Assembly (NCBI GenBank): GCA_964019055.1
Contig: OZ025217.1
Span: forward strand, 4,131,617 to 4,195,616
Source: Anthopleura xanthogrammica
Taxonomy: Eukaryota; Cnidaria; Anthozoa; Actiniaria; Actiniidae
DNA: 64,000 bases
Direction of reading: 5' to 3'
Below, piece by piece: positions 36,801 to 46,872 of this stretch. The notes beneath the pieces were generated by a model. The model was not told the origin of the DNA. It worked only from the letters and a program-made list of their open reading frames with translations, and searched no databases. How positions within the stretch are numbered: position 1 is the first letter of the stretch; each line of letters starts with the position of its first letter. The position numbers and the translations under genes are program-made.

Positions 36801-39800
36801 TTAGTTGTGGAAATTTCATTTTTAATTAAATTAGAGAAAACATTTCTTAGGTTATTATAAAGGTGACAGTTTAAAATCATGTGTAACTCATTTTCTATTT
36901 CGTTTTTATTACATAGTGTGCAGAGACGTTGATCTGTGGGAATATGTAGTTTATGATAACGCCCTGCTTCTATAGCGAGTTTGTGGTTACTTATTCTTAA
37001 TTTAGTGAACTGCCTTCTTTGATCAAAATCACGAATCACATCTAGGTATTTTTCAATTTCATAGTCTTTCTTAAATGAATTGTAGAAAGAAAGTTTTATC
37101 GAATTATTGAGAAGAGTTTCCCAAAATATAACATAATTCTGCTTCATCTTATTGTAGTATTCTGATAAAGTTGGTTTTGGAGTTGGTCTCTTAAAAATGT
37201 TTGCGTCTTTTATGTTATAAGAGTTCAGTGTAAGTAGTAAGTTTGAGTGATAGCAAGTTTTTTGTTGAGTATATAAAGATTTCGAAATTTTCAAGGCTTG
37301 CTTTGCTATTGCATTTTCTGGTAAAGAATGTAGGTGATTAAGATATTTTAAAGTTAATCTGTCTATGACTAATTTCAAAGGAAATCTTCCGAGTTCGCCT
37401 CTACAGGCGATATTTGACGCTTTGTTATTGACACCAAGATAGTATTTGCAAAAACGTAAATGAGCCTTTTCAGTTGGTGATTTTTCCCATTTTTCGAGAT
37501 TGCTATTTTGGTAAACTCCCCAAATTTCACTGGCATAAGTGAGTATAGGCGTTATAAGTGAATCAAATATCCTATTTGCCTGTTGCGGCCTTAATTTTTG
37601 AAGATCAATGTTACGACTAATCTTATAGAAAGCATGAAGTGCTTTTTCTCTGGATTGTTTCAGGTGGGCAGAAAAGTTTCCAGTTGAGCTTAATTTAACC
37701 CCAAGATAAGTAAATTCTTTCACAATTTCAAGGGGTTTATTATTTAGTGTGAATGATGACTGTTTTATTTTATCAGTCTCTCTTTTGCAAAAGATCATGA
37801 CTTTTGATTTTTTCTCATTAACTGTCATTTGCCATTTTGTGCAAAAGTCGTTTACATAATTAATGCTGTTTTGTAGACCAATTTTTGATTTCGATATAAG
37901 AACTAGATCATCCGCATATAATAGACTAGTAAGTTTTGAACCATTTGGTAGAATAACCGGATCAGTTCCAATATTTTTGTCAAGTAAAGTCGAAAGTTCA
38001 TTTAAGTATAAGTTAAATAAAAGTGGACTTAAAATGCAACCTTGTCGAACACCACGTTTATATTCGAATGATTTGGTTCGCTTTGTCCCTAATTTGATAA
38101 AACATGTTGATTTGGAGTAAAGATTTTTGATAAGTTTATAGAAATTTCCGTTGATTTTATTTTTAAGTAGTCTAATCAACAAACCTTCGTGCCAGATAGA
38201 ATCAAATGCTTTTTTAAAGTCTATGAAGCAAGCATATATCCTTCCTCCTTTAACATTTGTAACGTGTTTATCAATTACAGTACGCAATGTAAAAATATGA
38301 TCGGAGGTTCTACCATCGGGCAAGAAACCAATTTGAGAATTGTGTAGTAAATTGCAATTTTTTATGAACTTTAACAGTCTTTGGTTAAGTATCGCAGAGG
38401 AGAGGAGAGGAGAGGAGAGGAGAGGAGAAGGTTAGAATGTACTTTATTGGCATGACCTTGCTGATTACAGGTATTGCTAAAGCATGTAACAGTAACTTAA
38501 TATAAAATTATTTTACAATGGCTTTTACAAATCAATAAGAAGATAGGAGAGGAGAGGAGAGGAGAGGTTAGAATGTACTTTATTGGCATGACCTTGCTGA
38601 TTACAGGTATTGCTAAAGCATGTAACAGTAACTTAATATAAAATTATTTTACAATGGCTTTTACAAATCAATAAGAAGATAGGAGAGGAGAGGAGAGGAG
38701 AGGAGAGGAGAGGAGAGGAGAGGAGGGCAGAGCAGAGCAGAGCAACTAACCTGAGGTGTACTTCCATATGTTCCCACCGGAGCTCTGTATAACTAGTGAG
38801 CCTGTGTCGGGATTACAGCACATACGAAGCACTGGTTCCTCTGTTGGCTGTGAATGACTATAGAATACAACATAATCCCATTCAGAGCATATTTCATTCA
38901 AGTTAACTTTGCAATCAATCAATCAAACTTGAGGGTGACACTAAATAGCGTATACACTAATGACCCCGTGGCCCTTAAAACTAAAATAATATATTAATAA
39001 AAACATCAATACAATAAAACCGCTTTTAAAAACTTATTATAATGCAACATGTCGGTGTCACAGGCCGTTTACTGAGGTCAACAAAAGCAGGTGCATTGTG
39101 GTCTAGCTTGGGTACCAACAAAACCATAATTTATAGGATATGATGCACAAAAGATGTTTGTACCCAAGCTAGACCACAATGCACCATGTTAACTGAAGAT
39201 GGTTCATTGTGGTCTACCTTGGGTACAAACAAAATCATATAGGATATGATGAACAAAAGATGTTTGTACCCAAGCTAGACCACAATGCACCATGTTAACT
39301 GAAGAGGGTTCATTGTGGTCTACCTTGGGTACAAACAAAATCATATAAGGTATGATAATCAAAAAGGTGTTTGTACCCAAGCTAGACCACAATGCACCAT
39401 GTTATCTACAGTATCTACTTCAATAAGATACATACCTCACTGTAATCACCACTTTTCCCTCCTCGTCTTTATTGATATCCATCTGACAGAGGACATCTTT
39501 CTGTTCCATCACATCCCAACCCACCGCCACAAGCTGTTTGTCCTTCAACCAGGTCAGATGGTGTAGAAATAATGGTCCTTGCCATAGACCTGATACTCCA
39601 TCAAAGTCCACCCTGGAAAAAGGAAGACAAAAAAAACAAACACAAGGACTTTGGTATGCAAGCCTCAGTCACCATGTACCTACATACTGTAAGCAATGCG
39701 ACAGAACAAACTTTGATTCGAAAACAATAGAAAGCCAATGTTAAGACGCTTTGTAAGTCAGTACCCATTCAAACGATAATTTTTTCTTTGGGAAGCCATT

Positions 39801-42800
39801 TCAATGTTACGAAATCGTACCGTGTACGTGCTGTAACTCAGTACTATACGCTTCCCATTCATATGAAAACCATTCTTACGGGAAGCCATTTTAATGTTAC
39901 AATATATCGTACTTGACAAGAAAGATACAACTAAAATATAGCATATTTTACAAATCTTATCCCACTTTTTAATCCCCTGAGTATGCGCTTAGAGCAGTAG
40001 CGCGGAACTCTTGTACCGCGTACATGCTGTAAGTTAGTAGCGTATGTTCCCTACTTCCGAAAAAAAATTGCTGACTACTTACTTCTGGGTACCAATAACC
40101 TGTGGAGGTTCCCCAGGGGGCTTAAACTCATCTTTCTGTGAGCCCTCAACTAATGCCAGACTGCCATCAGACAACAAGACCGCCATGTTGTTACATAATG
40201 GAGGTGGAGCAAAGGTGACGGCTTGAACAGCTGTTGGCATGGTAACGGTTTGAGCTGACATGGGTGGAGGTACCACCATGTAACGCATGGGTGTCAGAAG
40301 AAGCTGAGCTGTCAATCAAAGACATTTGAAACTTAGCAATCTCAGCAATCAAAAATAGTATTCGTCCAATCAAAATCACGAAATTGTCTCCAGTCAAATA
40401 TTCATTTCTTCCAATTTTTCTTTGTAGAGATGATTGAAAATTTTCTGAAAAAAAAACCAAACAATTACAGCAAGGAAATTTAATTTGTTTTAGAAAACTT
40501 ACCTCCATCTATGACAGCAACAGTAGACCTATTGTTGGAGGAGTTGCCTTGGCTGTAGGCAGTTGACCAACACCACTCATAACAGATATACTGTCCACCT
40601 GAAAAACATATTGAAACGAGGCCTTTAAAAGAATGATGTGAATCAAAATTAAAGGGTATCTTGTTTCCTCTCCTCTACAATTTCTTTTCTTCCTTCTTCC
40701 TCTCTTCTCTTCTACTTCTCTTCTCTCTTTTCTTCTCTTCTCCTCTCGTCCACCCTTTCCTCCTCCTCCCACTCCTCTCTTCTTTTCTCTTCTTCTTTTT
40801 CTTTTCCTTCCATCACTTGTTTCATTTTCAGATCCCAATTATTTCTTTTGTTTTCTTTACTCAATACATACAGTAACCCAAGGGCCTGATACTCAGGTTA
40901 TACATGCAGTAACCCAAGGGCCTGATATTCAGTTTATACATGCAGTATCAATACAGTCCCATACATACCAGAGCACATGACATGTAGTTTCAGTGCAAAC
41001 TCAGGATCCCAGACAAAACAAGCGACTCTGTCTTCTTTTGTCGCCCTTAAACAAATCTCCTGCTTGAGATACCAGTGATAATTATTAACTGCCCACAGTT
41101 GAACTGGAAAACAAACAAAATTTTTAAAAAAATCCTAAAGTTAGAAGATTTGTGCATCATATCTAACATCATCCATGGCAAAGCAGCCAAAGAAGACAAT
41201 ATAGTATTACAAATTAAAATTTCAACCACGTGAAGATCAGTCTATAAAAATGCCAAGCTTTTGTAATTTTTAATATGCATAAGCCCAATGTACAATGGTA
41301 TTCTTAATCTGACAATGTAGTACTTAAAACTGGTGCAAGTGAGGTTTAAATTATGGTTTACTCCCTTCGCAAAACCTTACACGCTAAATTCCGATTCAAT
41401 TACTGTAAATCCCAATGCATACACCTCAAACAAAGAATCTCATTTTCAAGATAATGACACATGGTCTGAAATGGGAAAATGTTATGCCGAAGCTGAAAAG
41501 GCCTACTTTATTTGCACACACAATGAATATAAAACCTCACACACAATTGAAAAAGGATGTTTATCATTCTTACCATATGACTTGGGAAGGGTGTCTTTAG
41601 ATGGCATATCTTCCAGCCAAACAGCAAGAACAGAAGAATCACTATTCCACTGCATTTCATTAACCTGTGGGAAGGGAATTCAATAGACCTCTTTACCTTC
41701 ATATGCAAATTGCCCATTTCAGACCACATGACATTCCCTTGAGAAATGTTCTTTTGTTAAAATATTTACACATGAAAGAATCAACTCCCAAGAGTGGCAT
41801 CACGTGGTCTGAAATGGGCACAACAAACAACGAAGGTAAAGAGGTCTATTGAAACAAGTACAGACATGTACTTACTAGTCGAATGCATCAAAAATAGCAG
41901 GAGGATATATTGTGTAGTTCCAGAAAATATCAATACAGTGTACCTACTTTATGGGAATGGAATTTCCAAGGGGTGCTAAGGGTCTGAGGAGGATATATTG
42001 TCTATCTCAAGAAAATATCAATACCTCCCTTATGGAGTGGGAATGGGATTTTCTAAGGGATGGGGAGAGTCTGAGGAGGGAATGCTGTGTAGTACCAGAA
42101 AATATCCATACCTCCCTCATATCATGTTGTACTAGAATTTCCAAGAGGCCAGGAGGTTTTCAAGAAGGTATATAGCTAAGAATGTTTTTGGTATTAGGGA
42201 GGGTTACAATCCCTTTTATGAATCAAAAGATTTTAATATTTTCTGGTAGTTTCTGATAAGTTCTTTGAGTTCATTTACTTTAACTTCCATTCTCTCAAAA
42301 GGCAAGGTAAATGTTCCATGTCTTAGACCATTTCTTTCAAAGAACACAACTTCATGTCGATGAGGCTTTCGTTGAGTTGATGCAATGAGACTTCCAGATG
42401 GCCTAAGAAAGAGGATAAAATAAAGATGTAACAGGAATATCCACGAAAGTTTACCACTCAGCCCCCCCCCCACTTTTTTTCTAGTCTTAGTACCCCACTT
42501 TTTTTCTAGTCTTAGCCCCCCACTTTTTAGGGTGCTCCATGGTCCTTGTATAATATGCTAAAAATGAATGGTTATGAAAGAAGGCTAAAAACTTAAAAGA
42601 AAAATATTTGAACACTTTTGACTGAGGTCACCTTCAGAATTTAAACAATATTTTATCAGAAACCAAGGAGCCAGGGAATCAAGTGTGGCGTAGTGGTATA
42701 AGGCTAGCACTCTCACCTCTAAGCCACCCATGCTTCCCCATAAATCCTAACTAAACTTACTTCCAGCAAAGAGGTGATTCAAGTCCATCGACATCCTCGC

Positions 42801-45800
42801 TGCTGGTCATTAGAACTCCTTCTCTGTTCCATAGTCTCAGTTTACGTGCACCTACCACAAAAATAGTCATAATAAGAAAACAGGGTAACACTTTCCAGGG
42901 CTTTAGCCACCAGTACGGTTGATACGGTTATAACGGGACCACATTTTACGGTCAGAAACATTTTTTTTGCTTGTAAAAAAAATATTTATTGGCTAAGACA
43001 ACTGGACAACTTTTTTAAAACCAGTGGCTATGGCCCTGCTTTCATTATTTCTTTTTTGTTACTCATTTAGAACTACAGGAGTCTTTCAAGAGTGCTGTAG
43101 TCATTGTAATAATCAAGCTGCACTATTAATATGGACACCACTGGGGAAAGAGACCCAACAAAATCTATTCACATTAGTCTCCTACACAACCACTATTACT
43201 GTCGTCATGCCATGCTCTCTCCCCTAATCTGTAGTACTTAGTATAGTACTAAGGGGAGAGAGTGTGACGACAGTAATAGCAGCTGTGTAGGAGACTATAC
43301 TCACATATATGATGCAGAACCGAGTGTGCTACCACTATGCTACCCTTGATTTACATATTTCCATTACAAATAGGTGTGCATTAAGTGGGGTTTGAGAGAG
43401 GACATGTATGGAGTTATGTAACCATCAATGTCCTGAGCAATTCACTGTACCTGTATCTGGCTCTATGGCACTAACAACAAAATACTGTCCATCACCTCTC
43501 CAGCTGATACGACACTGCTTGTCATCCCATTCAAAAGCTGCGTTAACAATCTACAAACAGATTATTCTTATTCATATTGTATTTATTATACAGCTCAGAT
43601 AGTATGCACAATCTGATTGGTTGAAAACTGTGCTGTATTAGTAAACAGAGCACAGTTGCAGCCAAATTTGAAAAGTGTAAGACAACAGCATTGAAAACTG
43701 ATAAATGACAATAGATTTTTCTTTCTATACAATGAAACAATTCAAACAGCTGTTTTTCTGTGGTTTGTTCAGGAGCTGGTTGTACGAAGTCTAGATAAAG
43801 TTATCCACTGGATAATTAAAGAGTTATCCAGTGTTACAATTTGTATTATATGTGTTTTATCCACTGGATAAGGATTTATCTGGTGGATAGTGCTATTCGG
43901 GCTTCGTACAACCAGCTCCAGTAATACATTACTTAAGCCTGGTTCTCACTAGTGATGCAAGTCGACGCAAGCATAAGCACAAGTGCAAGCCAACGCAAGA
44001 AATAATCTTCCATTCACTTGCATTTATGTCATTTCTTTTCAAAGTGAGAACATACAATAGCTTGAAGTTGTGTCTGCTTGCATTGAGAACCTGGCTTTAG
44101 AAAGCAAGTGCTGAAAACACTCAAGAAATGTGAGAAGTGCTCGCCTATGGCTTGTGCTTCTCTTCACGCTTCTTTCATGCTTACATGCTGTATTACTGAA
44201 TAGAGCACAGAAAAAAGCTGTTCTATTTGCTAAACATTTCCAGGTCAAAATGCTCTTTATATGCTAAAATAAAGCCAAAAATAGGTACCAAAATTCATCC
44301 TAGACCTGGCTTTAGTGTGCTTAAAAACTAACCACTGGTTTAAGTGTTTCTGCCGTTGGTTTACCAACTGATCCATGGAATTGAGTTTCTTTCTTACCCC
44401 AGCCAACATTGATTGGTTTTTCTATAGAAAAAAATCAAATAAACAATTAAATAAATATATAAAAAAAATTGAACATACAAAAAGTATATTATTATTGAAC
44501 AGCCAAATGGTACAATCATGTGATACTATTCTTTATCAGGAAGCAGGAAAGCTGTTGTATATTTGTCAGTGTTTCACTCTTCCTTCCCATCATGCACTGT
44601 GCAATTTAATCTATGCATTTGTATTTTCTATGGTGTGGGATAAAATGGTTATACAATGGTTTCTCGAGGCATACTGTGGATATCCCACTTGTCACTTGTA
44701 TTTTCTTTGTATACACACTCGCCTAAAGGCTCATGCGTATACTAGAAACTACAAGTGACTCGTTGGATATTCCACAGATATTCTGCTCGAAACCATTGTA
44801 TAACTAGTGGAGTTTAGTTTAAGACTCGATCTTCCCTAAGAATGGGATAGTAATATAACTTCCAAGGAGTGTAAAGACCCTACAGTATAGGCTTTCTTTG
44901 CTGTATAATAAAGATTTCATTGCTACATTATGAAGAAGAATATCATCTTTAGATCGAGGTGCATAAAAGTTCCTACCTTCTCCAAATTCAGTTGCGTGGA
45001 TAAAAAATTCTGTTATTGGGTCAAATTCTCTTGTCATCATTATGAGAGTGTTTTCACCTGGAAACAATAATTTCTCAATTATTTACTTAATATTTTAATA
45101 ATGATTTATTAATAAATAAAAAATAAAAAAATTGCAACCCACCAACTGACTGAACAACAGGCTAACACACTATCTTAATTATTGACCAAGTAAATGTCAG
45201 ACTTAGGAATCACTACCCAACCATACACATCATCATCATCAAAGCTATTGATTATTATTAACATCACCATTACTATTAATGCATACACACATGTGCTAGC
45301 TGTTCAGGATTTTTATTTTGATACAAGGCACAGAAAACCCTTCCCCTGTATCGATCCTTGACTATGTGTGCCAGCTAGTATACAGTCATTTGAAAAAAAT
45401 GTTCAAAATTAAAAAGCTTCAGTGATTTTTACCCATACTCCCGTTCGGGCTAGTCCTGTAGTTGTGGAGCCGGTCAACGACAACGTTTTTTCAAATGACT
45501 GTATATATACATAGCTTAATCAATACTTGACACCACAAGTGTCCACATACCTGTTGAAAAGACTACCAACTCCTGGTCAGGACTCCATGACATGCAAGTT
45601 ATTCCACTCTCAACACTTCCAACACATTCAAGCTGGAACAAAAGATTCAATACCCTTTGCACCATCACCTAATGGCAGCCATGACAGGAGGCAGGAACAA
45701 TTGAATCTGGTCTAATATGATTTACATGAGGGAGAATTCAGTTTTCAAGGGGGAAAGACTCTACAGTATTGTTCCTGCCTCCTGTCATGGCTGCCATCAT

Positions 45801-46872
45801 TGTGATGGTGTAAAGCCTCTACACAAGTGTTACCATGACATTGTCAGAAAACACAAAGTTTTCAAGGGCACATGATTATGGAATTTATCATCATGGAAAT
45901 AACTTGATTGATGTCCCCCCCCCCCCCCCCACGAAACCATTTTGTTGTGACAACCATTCTACACATTCTAGAGAGCAACTGACACTATTAAAATGGAACA
46001 CTGCATGATGGAGTGATGGGGTACAAGGCACTTCCTTGTCCTTATGGATTGTCGCCACATCACTAACCCAGAATCTAGATCATTAATTAATACTATTAAT
46101 ATAAGTATCTTCCATTCAGATTCCCTAGTGTCCTACTGTAACTGGCCTGGCTGCTCATAAATAAAAATCTTCAGATAGTTACCTCTTCAGTATTAGCGTT
46201 CCATAATATGACATCCCCTGTCAGGGTAGCAACACAGACTGACTGAATATCTGGTAAGTGCTGAATACCAATGACTTGACCACTGCCATCAGCTGGTAGA
46301 TAACCATCTGTTACTAGTGATACATTAGATTCCACCTAAAACAACACATTTATGCAATAGAACTCTTGAGCTTCGGCATATTACTTTCCCATTTAAGACA
46401 TTCACACATCATTTCCTAGAATATCATTTTCTTGTTTAGCAGTTGCACAAGAAAAGACATGATTAACAGAAAATCATTTTGGCTAAAAATTTGGGTCATG
46501 TGTGTGTGTGTGTGTACGGAGGAAGGAGGGCTAAGACCCACCTTTACAATCCCTGAACCTTACCTGTATATCTCCCTCCCCCTGATAAGAAAAAGATTAA
46601 CCCCCAATGTTGACATATTTTCAAATCTAATCAAGCTAACCGCCTTCTGCTTTTTAGAGTGCTTCAATGTTCCTGTGTTACTGAAATAGGTTATTATGGC
46701 ATCAGCTGCAATCAAAGCATACCTGTTGGGTATTTGGATTGAATCCTATGATATTTGTAGCAGTAGCAGTATAAACACTCCCTGTATCACAGTCAACAGT
46801 CAAACATGATGGACCTTCACTACCGTCTATCTCTGTCACTGGAACACATCGTAGAACCTCGAGATTTCTCAT
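24859..46872 (-). CDS. ELP1: Elongator complex protein 1 (ELP1/IKAP), complete
   Basis: Scaffold subunit of Elongator, which modifies wobble uridines of cytosolic tRNAs. 38 exons give 1324 residues, close to the usual ~1330. Exons, 5' to 3': 46723-46872, 46183-46335, 45551-45632, 44977-45057, 44333-44421, 43451-43550, 42761-42851, 42279-42402, 41574-41664, 40969-41103, 40503-40598, 40083-40308, 39436-39612, 38751-38857, 36109-36212, 35499-35552, 34750-34852, 34322-34437, 33715-33788, 33096-33174, 32518-32597, 32358-32414, 31849-31932, 31452-31537, 31013-31161, 30395-30518, 30004-30101, 29509-29572, 29119-29256, 28822-28883, 28249-28311, 27757-27817, 27228-27341, 26685-26799, 26344-26471, 25777-25940, 25182-25263, 24859-24932. 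All phases match. The N-terminus MRNLEVLRC and the WD40 half ([33 protein letters not shown]) are followed by the TPR-like half ([41 protein letters not shown]) and the basic tRNA-binding stretch [17 protein letters not shown]. No break is seen. Introns host LINE, SINE, MITE and satellite DNA. Confidence 0.97.
24969..25122. mobile_element. MITE with CAGGGCTCAAAATAACGGCC termini
   Basis: Perfect 20-bp terminal inverted repeats, CAGGGCTCAAAATAACGGCC and GGCCGTTATTTTGAGCCCTG. Inside, TGACCGG/CCGGTCA and TGTCCGG words recur. It lies in the last intron of ELP1. The termini resemble the element at 3007-3150. Confidence 0.9.
25372..25625 (+). mobile_element. tRNA-derived SINE, copy 4
   Basis: The A-box region TAGCGGTAGTGCACTTGCC (about 25382) and a perfect B-box GGTTCGATTCC (25420-25430) have tRNA spacing. 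A tRNA-unrelated body follows (GGTTCCCCGGTTTTACTCCC) and then an A-rich tail (AAAAAAATAAAATAAAAAAA). It lies in an ELP1 intron. Confidence 0.85.
25950..26245. repeat. ~40-bp minisatellite in ELP1 intron
   Basis: Imperfect tandem units such as ATGAACATGACCAGCATGG followed by TCACCAAGACAACTTAGGAA, about seven copies with internal deletions. It begins about 10 bp upstream of the acceptor of the ELP1 exon 25777-25940, so it lies in the branch-point region. Confidence 0.85.
28466..28625. mobile_element. Pogo/Tigger-like MITE with TA duplication
   Basis: Begins CAGTCGAACCTCCAC and ends GTAGAGGTTCGACTG, flanked by TA. CAGT-x2-AACCTC is the terminal motif of pogo/Tigger elements. The 160-bp element lies in an ELP1 intron. 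A related half-element beginning CAGTTAAACCC is near 29275. Confidence 0.85.
29653..29957. mobile_element. ATAGACC-family fold-back element, CAGACCACGTG type, copy B
   Basis: Starts ATAGACCATTTTAGCTTGGG and ends AAGCTGAAAAGGTCTAT. The inside has an internal direct duplication: TGTCATTCCCTAGA, then TATCATTTCTTTGTTTAAC, then GAATATGGATACA occurs twice, making this copy longer than its relatives. It lies in an ELP1 intron. Confidence 0.85.
30675..31008 (-). mobile_element. Second tRNA-derived SINE family
   Basis: On the minus strand it starts with GGGCGGGTAATCGCGCTGTG and carries a B-box-like CGTTGATTCAACTCCC. The body contains CCAATATCGGAGGGAAGT and GAGGTGGTTAGTATGAGG (plus strand). A body fragment of the same family is at 56724-56850. 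It ends just before the ELP1 exon at 31013. Confidence 0.7.
33236..33290. repeat. (GTCGA)n short tandem repeat
   Basis: About ten imperfect GTCGA/GTAGA units in an ELP1 intron. They generate palindromic Ser/Arg-rich false ORFs on both strands. Confidence 0.85.
33487..33623. mobile_element. ATAGACC-family fold-back element, GGCGGCCATTTTG type
   Basis: Starts ATAGACCAATTCGCGGTTTT and ends CGTGAATTGGTCTAT. The arms include GGCGGCCATTTTGAATTG and its complement CAATTCAAAATGGCCGCC. It lies in an ELP1 intron. Confidence 0.88.
33920..34250. repeat. Degenerate arms of CAGACCACGTG-type fold-back elements
   Basis: Carries ATTTCTTTGTT, CTCAAACAAAGAATCC, CACGTGGTCTGAAATG and CCCATTTCAGACCGCGTG in alternating orientation, as in the elements at 29653 and 13092. 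The outer termini are eroded. A poly-C run follows at 34281-34298. Confidence 0.7.
34526..34660. mobile_element. ATAGACC-family fold-back element, AATTGAGCTGC type, copy A
   Basis: Starts ATAGACCCCTTGCACGTGAC and ends GCTGCAAGTGGTCTAT. Inner arms are GCAGCTCAATTTGGAGGA and TCCAAATTGAGCTGC. It lies between two ELP1 exons. A relative is at 53465-53600. Confidence 0.88.
34915..35126 (+). mobile_element. tRNA-derived SINE, copy 5
   Basis: Body TGTTGGTTCTCTCTTATGC, GGGTTCTCCGGTTTTCCTCC and TTCCAATTGGAATTTTAGTG matches copies 1 and 3. The 3' end AAATCCC runs directly into the (ATCCC)n array at 35127-35247, so that array probably grew from the SINE tail. Confidence 0.8.
35127..35247. repeat. (ATCCC)n pentanucleotide array
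   Basis: About 24 nearly perfect ATCCC units, with one CCTAT variant near the end, at the tail of a SINE in an ELP1 intron. Confidence 0.97.
36474..38397 (-). mobile_element. 5'-truncated LINE with reverse transcriptase
   Basis: An open frame of about 570 residues on the minus strand (38397 to 36680) begins inside the reverse transcriptase at [12 protein letters not shown], directly against the (GAGGA)n block, so the endonuclease and first RT motifs are missing. RT motifs are [44 protein letters not shown] and the catalytic YADD in [13 protein letters not shown]-terminal zinc-knuckle-like C-x2-C-x8-H-x4-C sits at [20 protein letters not shown]. The frame has no internal stop, so the copy is young. 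The ~200-nt 3' UTR ends CATTCTAACCTAAC and continues into (TCCTC)n. This is a non-LTR element; the clade is not assigned. Confidence 0.92.
38430..38684 (-). mobile_element. Two short LINE 3'-end copies in the microsatellite
   Basis: Two nearly identical ~115-bp inserts, about 38430-38545 and 38567-38683, match the last ~115 nt of the LINE 3' UTR (AAAGTACATTCTAAC end, minus strand). Each is bounded on both sides by GAGGA units. They differ from the long copy by TTTTACAATGG in place of TTTTAAAATGG, so they share a closer common origin. Confidence 0.9.
39091..39400. repeat. Tandem array of palindromic ~106-bp units
   Basis: Three head-to-tail units. Each has a left arm CATTGTGGTCTACCTTGGGT and a right arm ACCCAAGCTAGACCACAATG, so every unit is itself a hairpin. 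Units start near 39093, 39203 and 39309. It lies in an ELP1 intron. Confidence 0.88.
41683..41849. mobile_element. ATAGACC-family fold-back element, CAGACCACGTG type, copy C
   Basis: Starts ATAGACCTCTTTACCTTC and ends GAAGGTAAAGAGGTCTAT. Contains CCCATTTCAGACCACATG and CACGTGGTCTGAAATGGG. It begins about 19 bp upstream of the ELP1 exon 41574-41664, close to its splice acceptor. A partial arm is at 41415-41500. Confidence 0.88.
41895..42170. repeat. ~85-bp tandem repeat with relatives in LRRC28 introns
   Basis: About three imperfect units, each with GAGGATATATTGT, a CCAGAAAATATCAATAC segment and a GGGAATGG-ATTTCCAAGG segment. Similar words occur at 48042-48100 and, inverted, at 49165-49375 in LRRC28 introns, so the unit is dispersed. 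Confidence 0.7.
43176..43296. mobile_element. MITE with AGTCTCCTACACA termini
   Basis: AGTCTCCTACACAACCAC and its inverted partner ending GCTGTGTAGGAGACT. TACTGTCGTCA pairs with TGACGACAGTA further in. It lies in an ELP1 intron. Confidence 0.85.
43772..43919. mobile_element. Fold-back MITE, GGAGCTGGTTGTACGAAG family, copy 2
   Basis: Perfect 18-bp terminal inverted repeats GGAGCTGGTTGTACGAAG and CTTCGTACAACCAGCTCC; the interior repeats TTATCCACTGGATAA. It is related to 3170-3305 in inverted orientation. Confidence 0.9.
43935..44097. mobile_element. MITE with AAGCCTGGTTCTCAC termini
   Basis: Begins AAGCCTGGTTCTCACTAGTG, followed by GACGCAAGCATAAGC words, and ends TGAGAACCTGGCTT. Same family as 20079-20263. 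Confidence 0.75.
44647..44804. mobile_element. Fold-back element with GGTTATACAATGGTTTC core, copy 1
   Basis: The core runs GGTTATACAATGGTTTC to GAAACCATTGTATAAC. Inside, TATACACACTCGCCTAAAGG and the TACTAGAAACTACAAGTGA arm form the centre. The left flank (CACTCTTCCTTCCCATCATG, TTTTCTATGGTGTGGGATAA) also matches the copy at 55989-56146, so the element may be longer. Confidence 0.8.
45383..45501. mobile_element. Mariner-like MITE with TA duplication
   Basis: Begins CAGTCATTTGAAAAAA and ends TTTTTTCAAATGACTG, with TA on both sides; 119 bp, no ORF. It lies in an ELP1 intron. Confidence 0.85.
45655..45815. mobile_element. MITE with CTTTGCACCATCAC termini
   Basis: Left arm CTTTGCACCATCACC with GCAGCCATGACAGGAGGCAG; right arm is its inverted copy ending GTGATGGTGTAAAG. 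A single arm of the same family is at 18260-18308, downstream of a coiled-coil exon. Confidence 0.85.

Larger units (their letters stand above)
36236..38735. repeat. (GAGGA)n microsatellite interrupted three times by LINE sequence
   Basis: The GAGGA array runs 36236-36473, 38396-38430, 38545-38567 and 38684-38726. Three inserts, one of ~1.9 kb and two of ~115 bp, separate the blocks. All inserts share the same 3' end beginning GTTAGAATGTACTTTATTGG. The array lies in the ELP1 intron between exons 38751-38857 and 36109-36212. Confidence 0.92.

Noticed and set aside
39091..39400. Direct repeats with conserved arms considered as a CRISPR array
   Set aside because: Units are whole hairpins without unique spacers, in an intron of a eukaryotic gene.
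40509..40838. Arg/Lys/Glu-rich 109-residue ORF on the minus strand
   Set aside because: Polypurine intron sequence overlapping the real ELP1 exon 40503-40598 in another frame.
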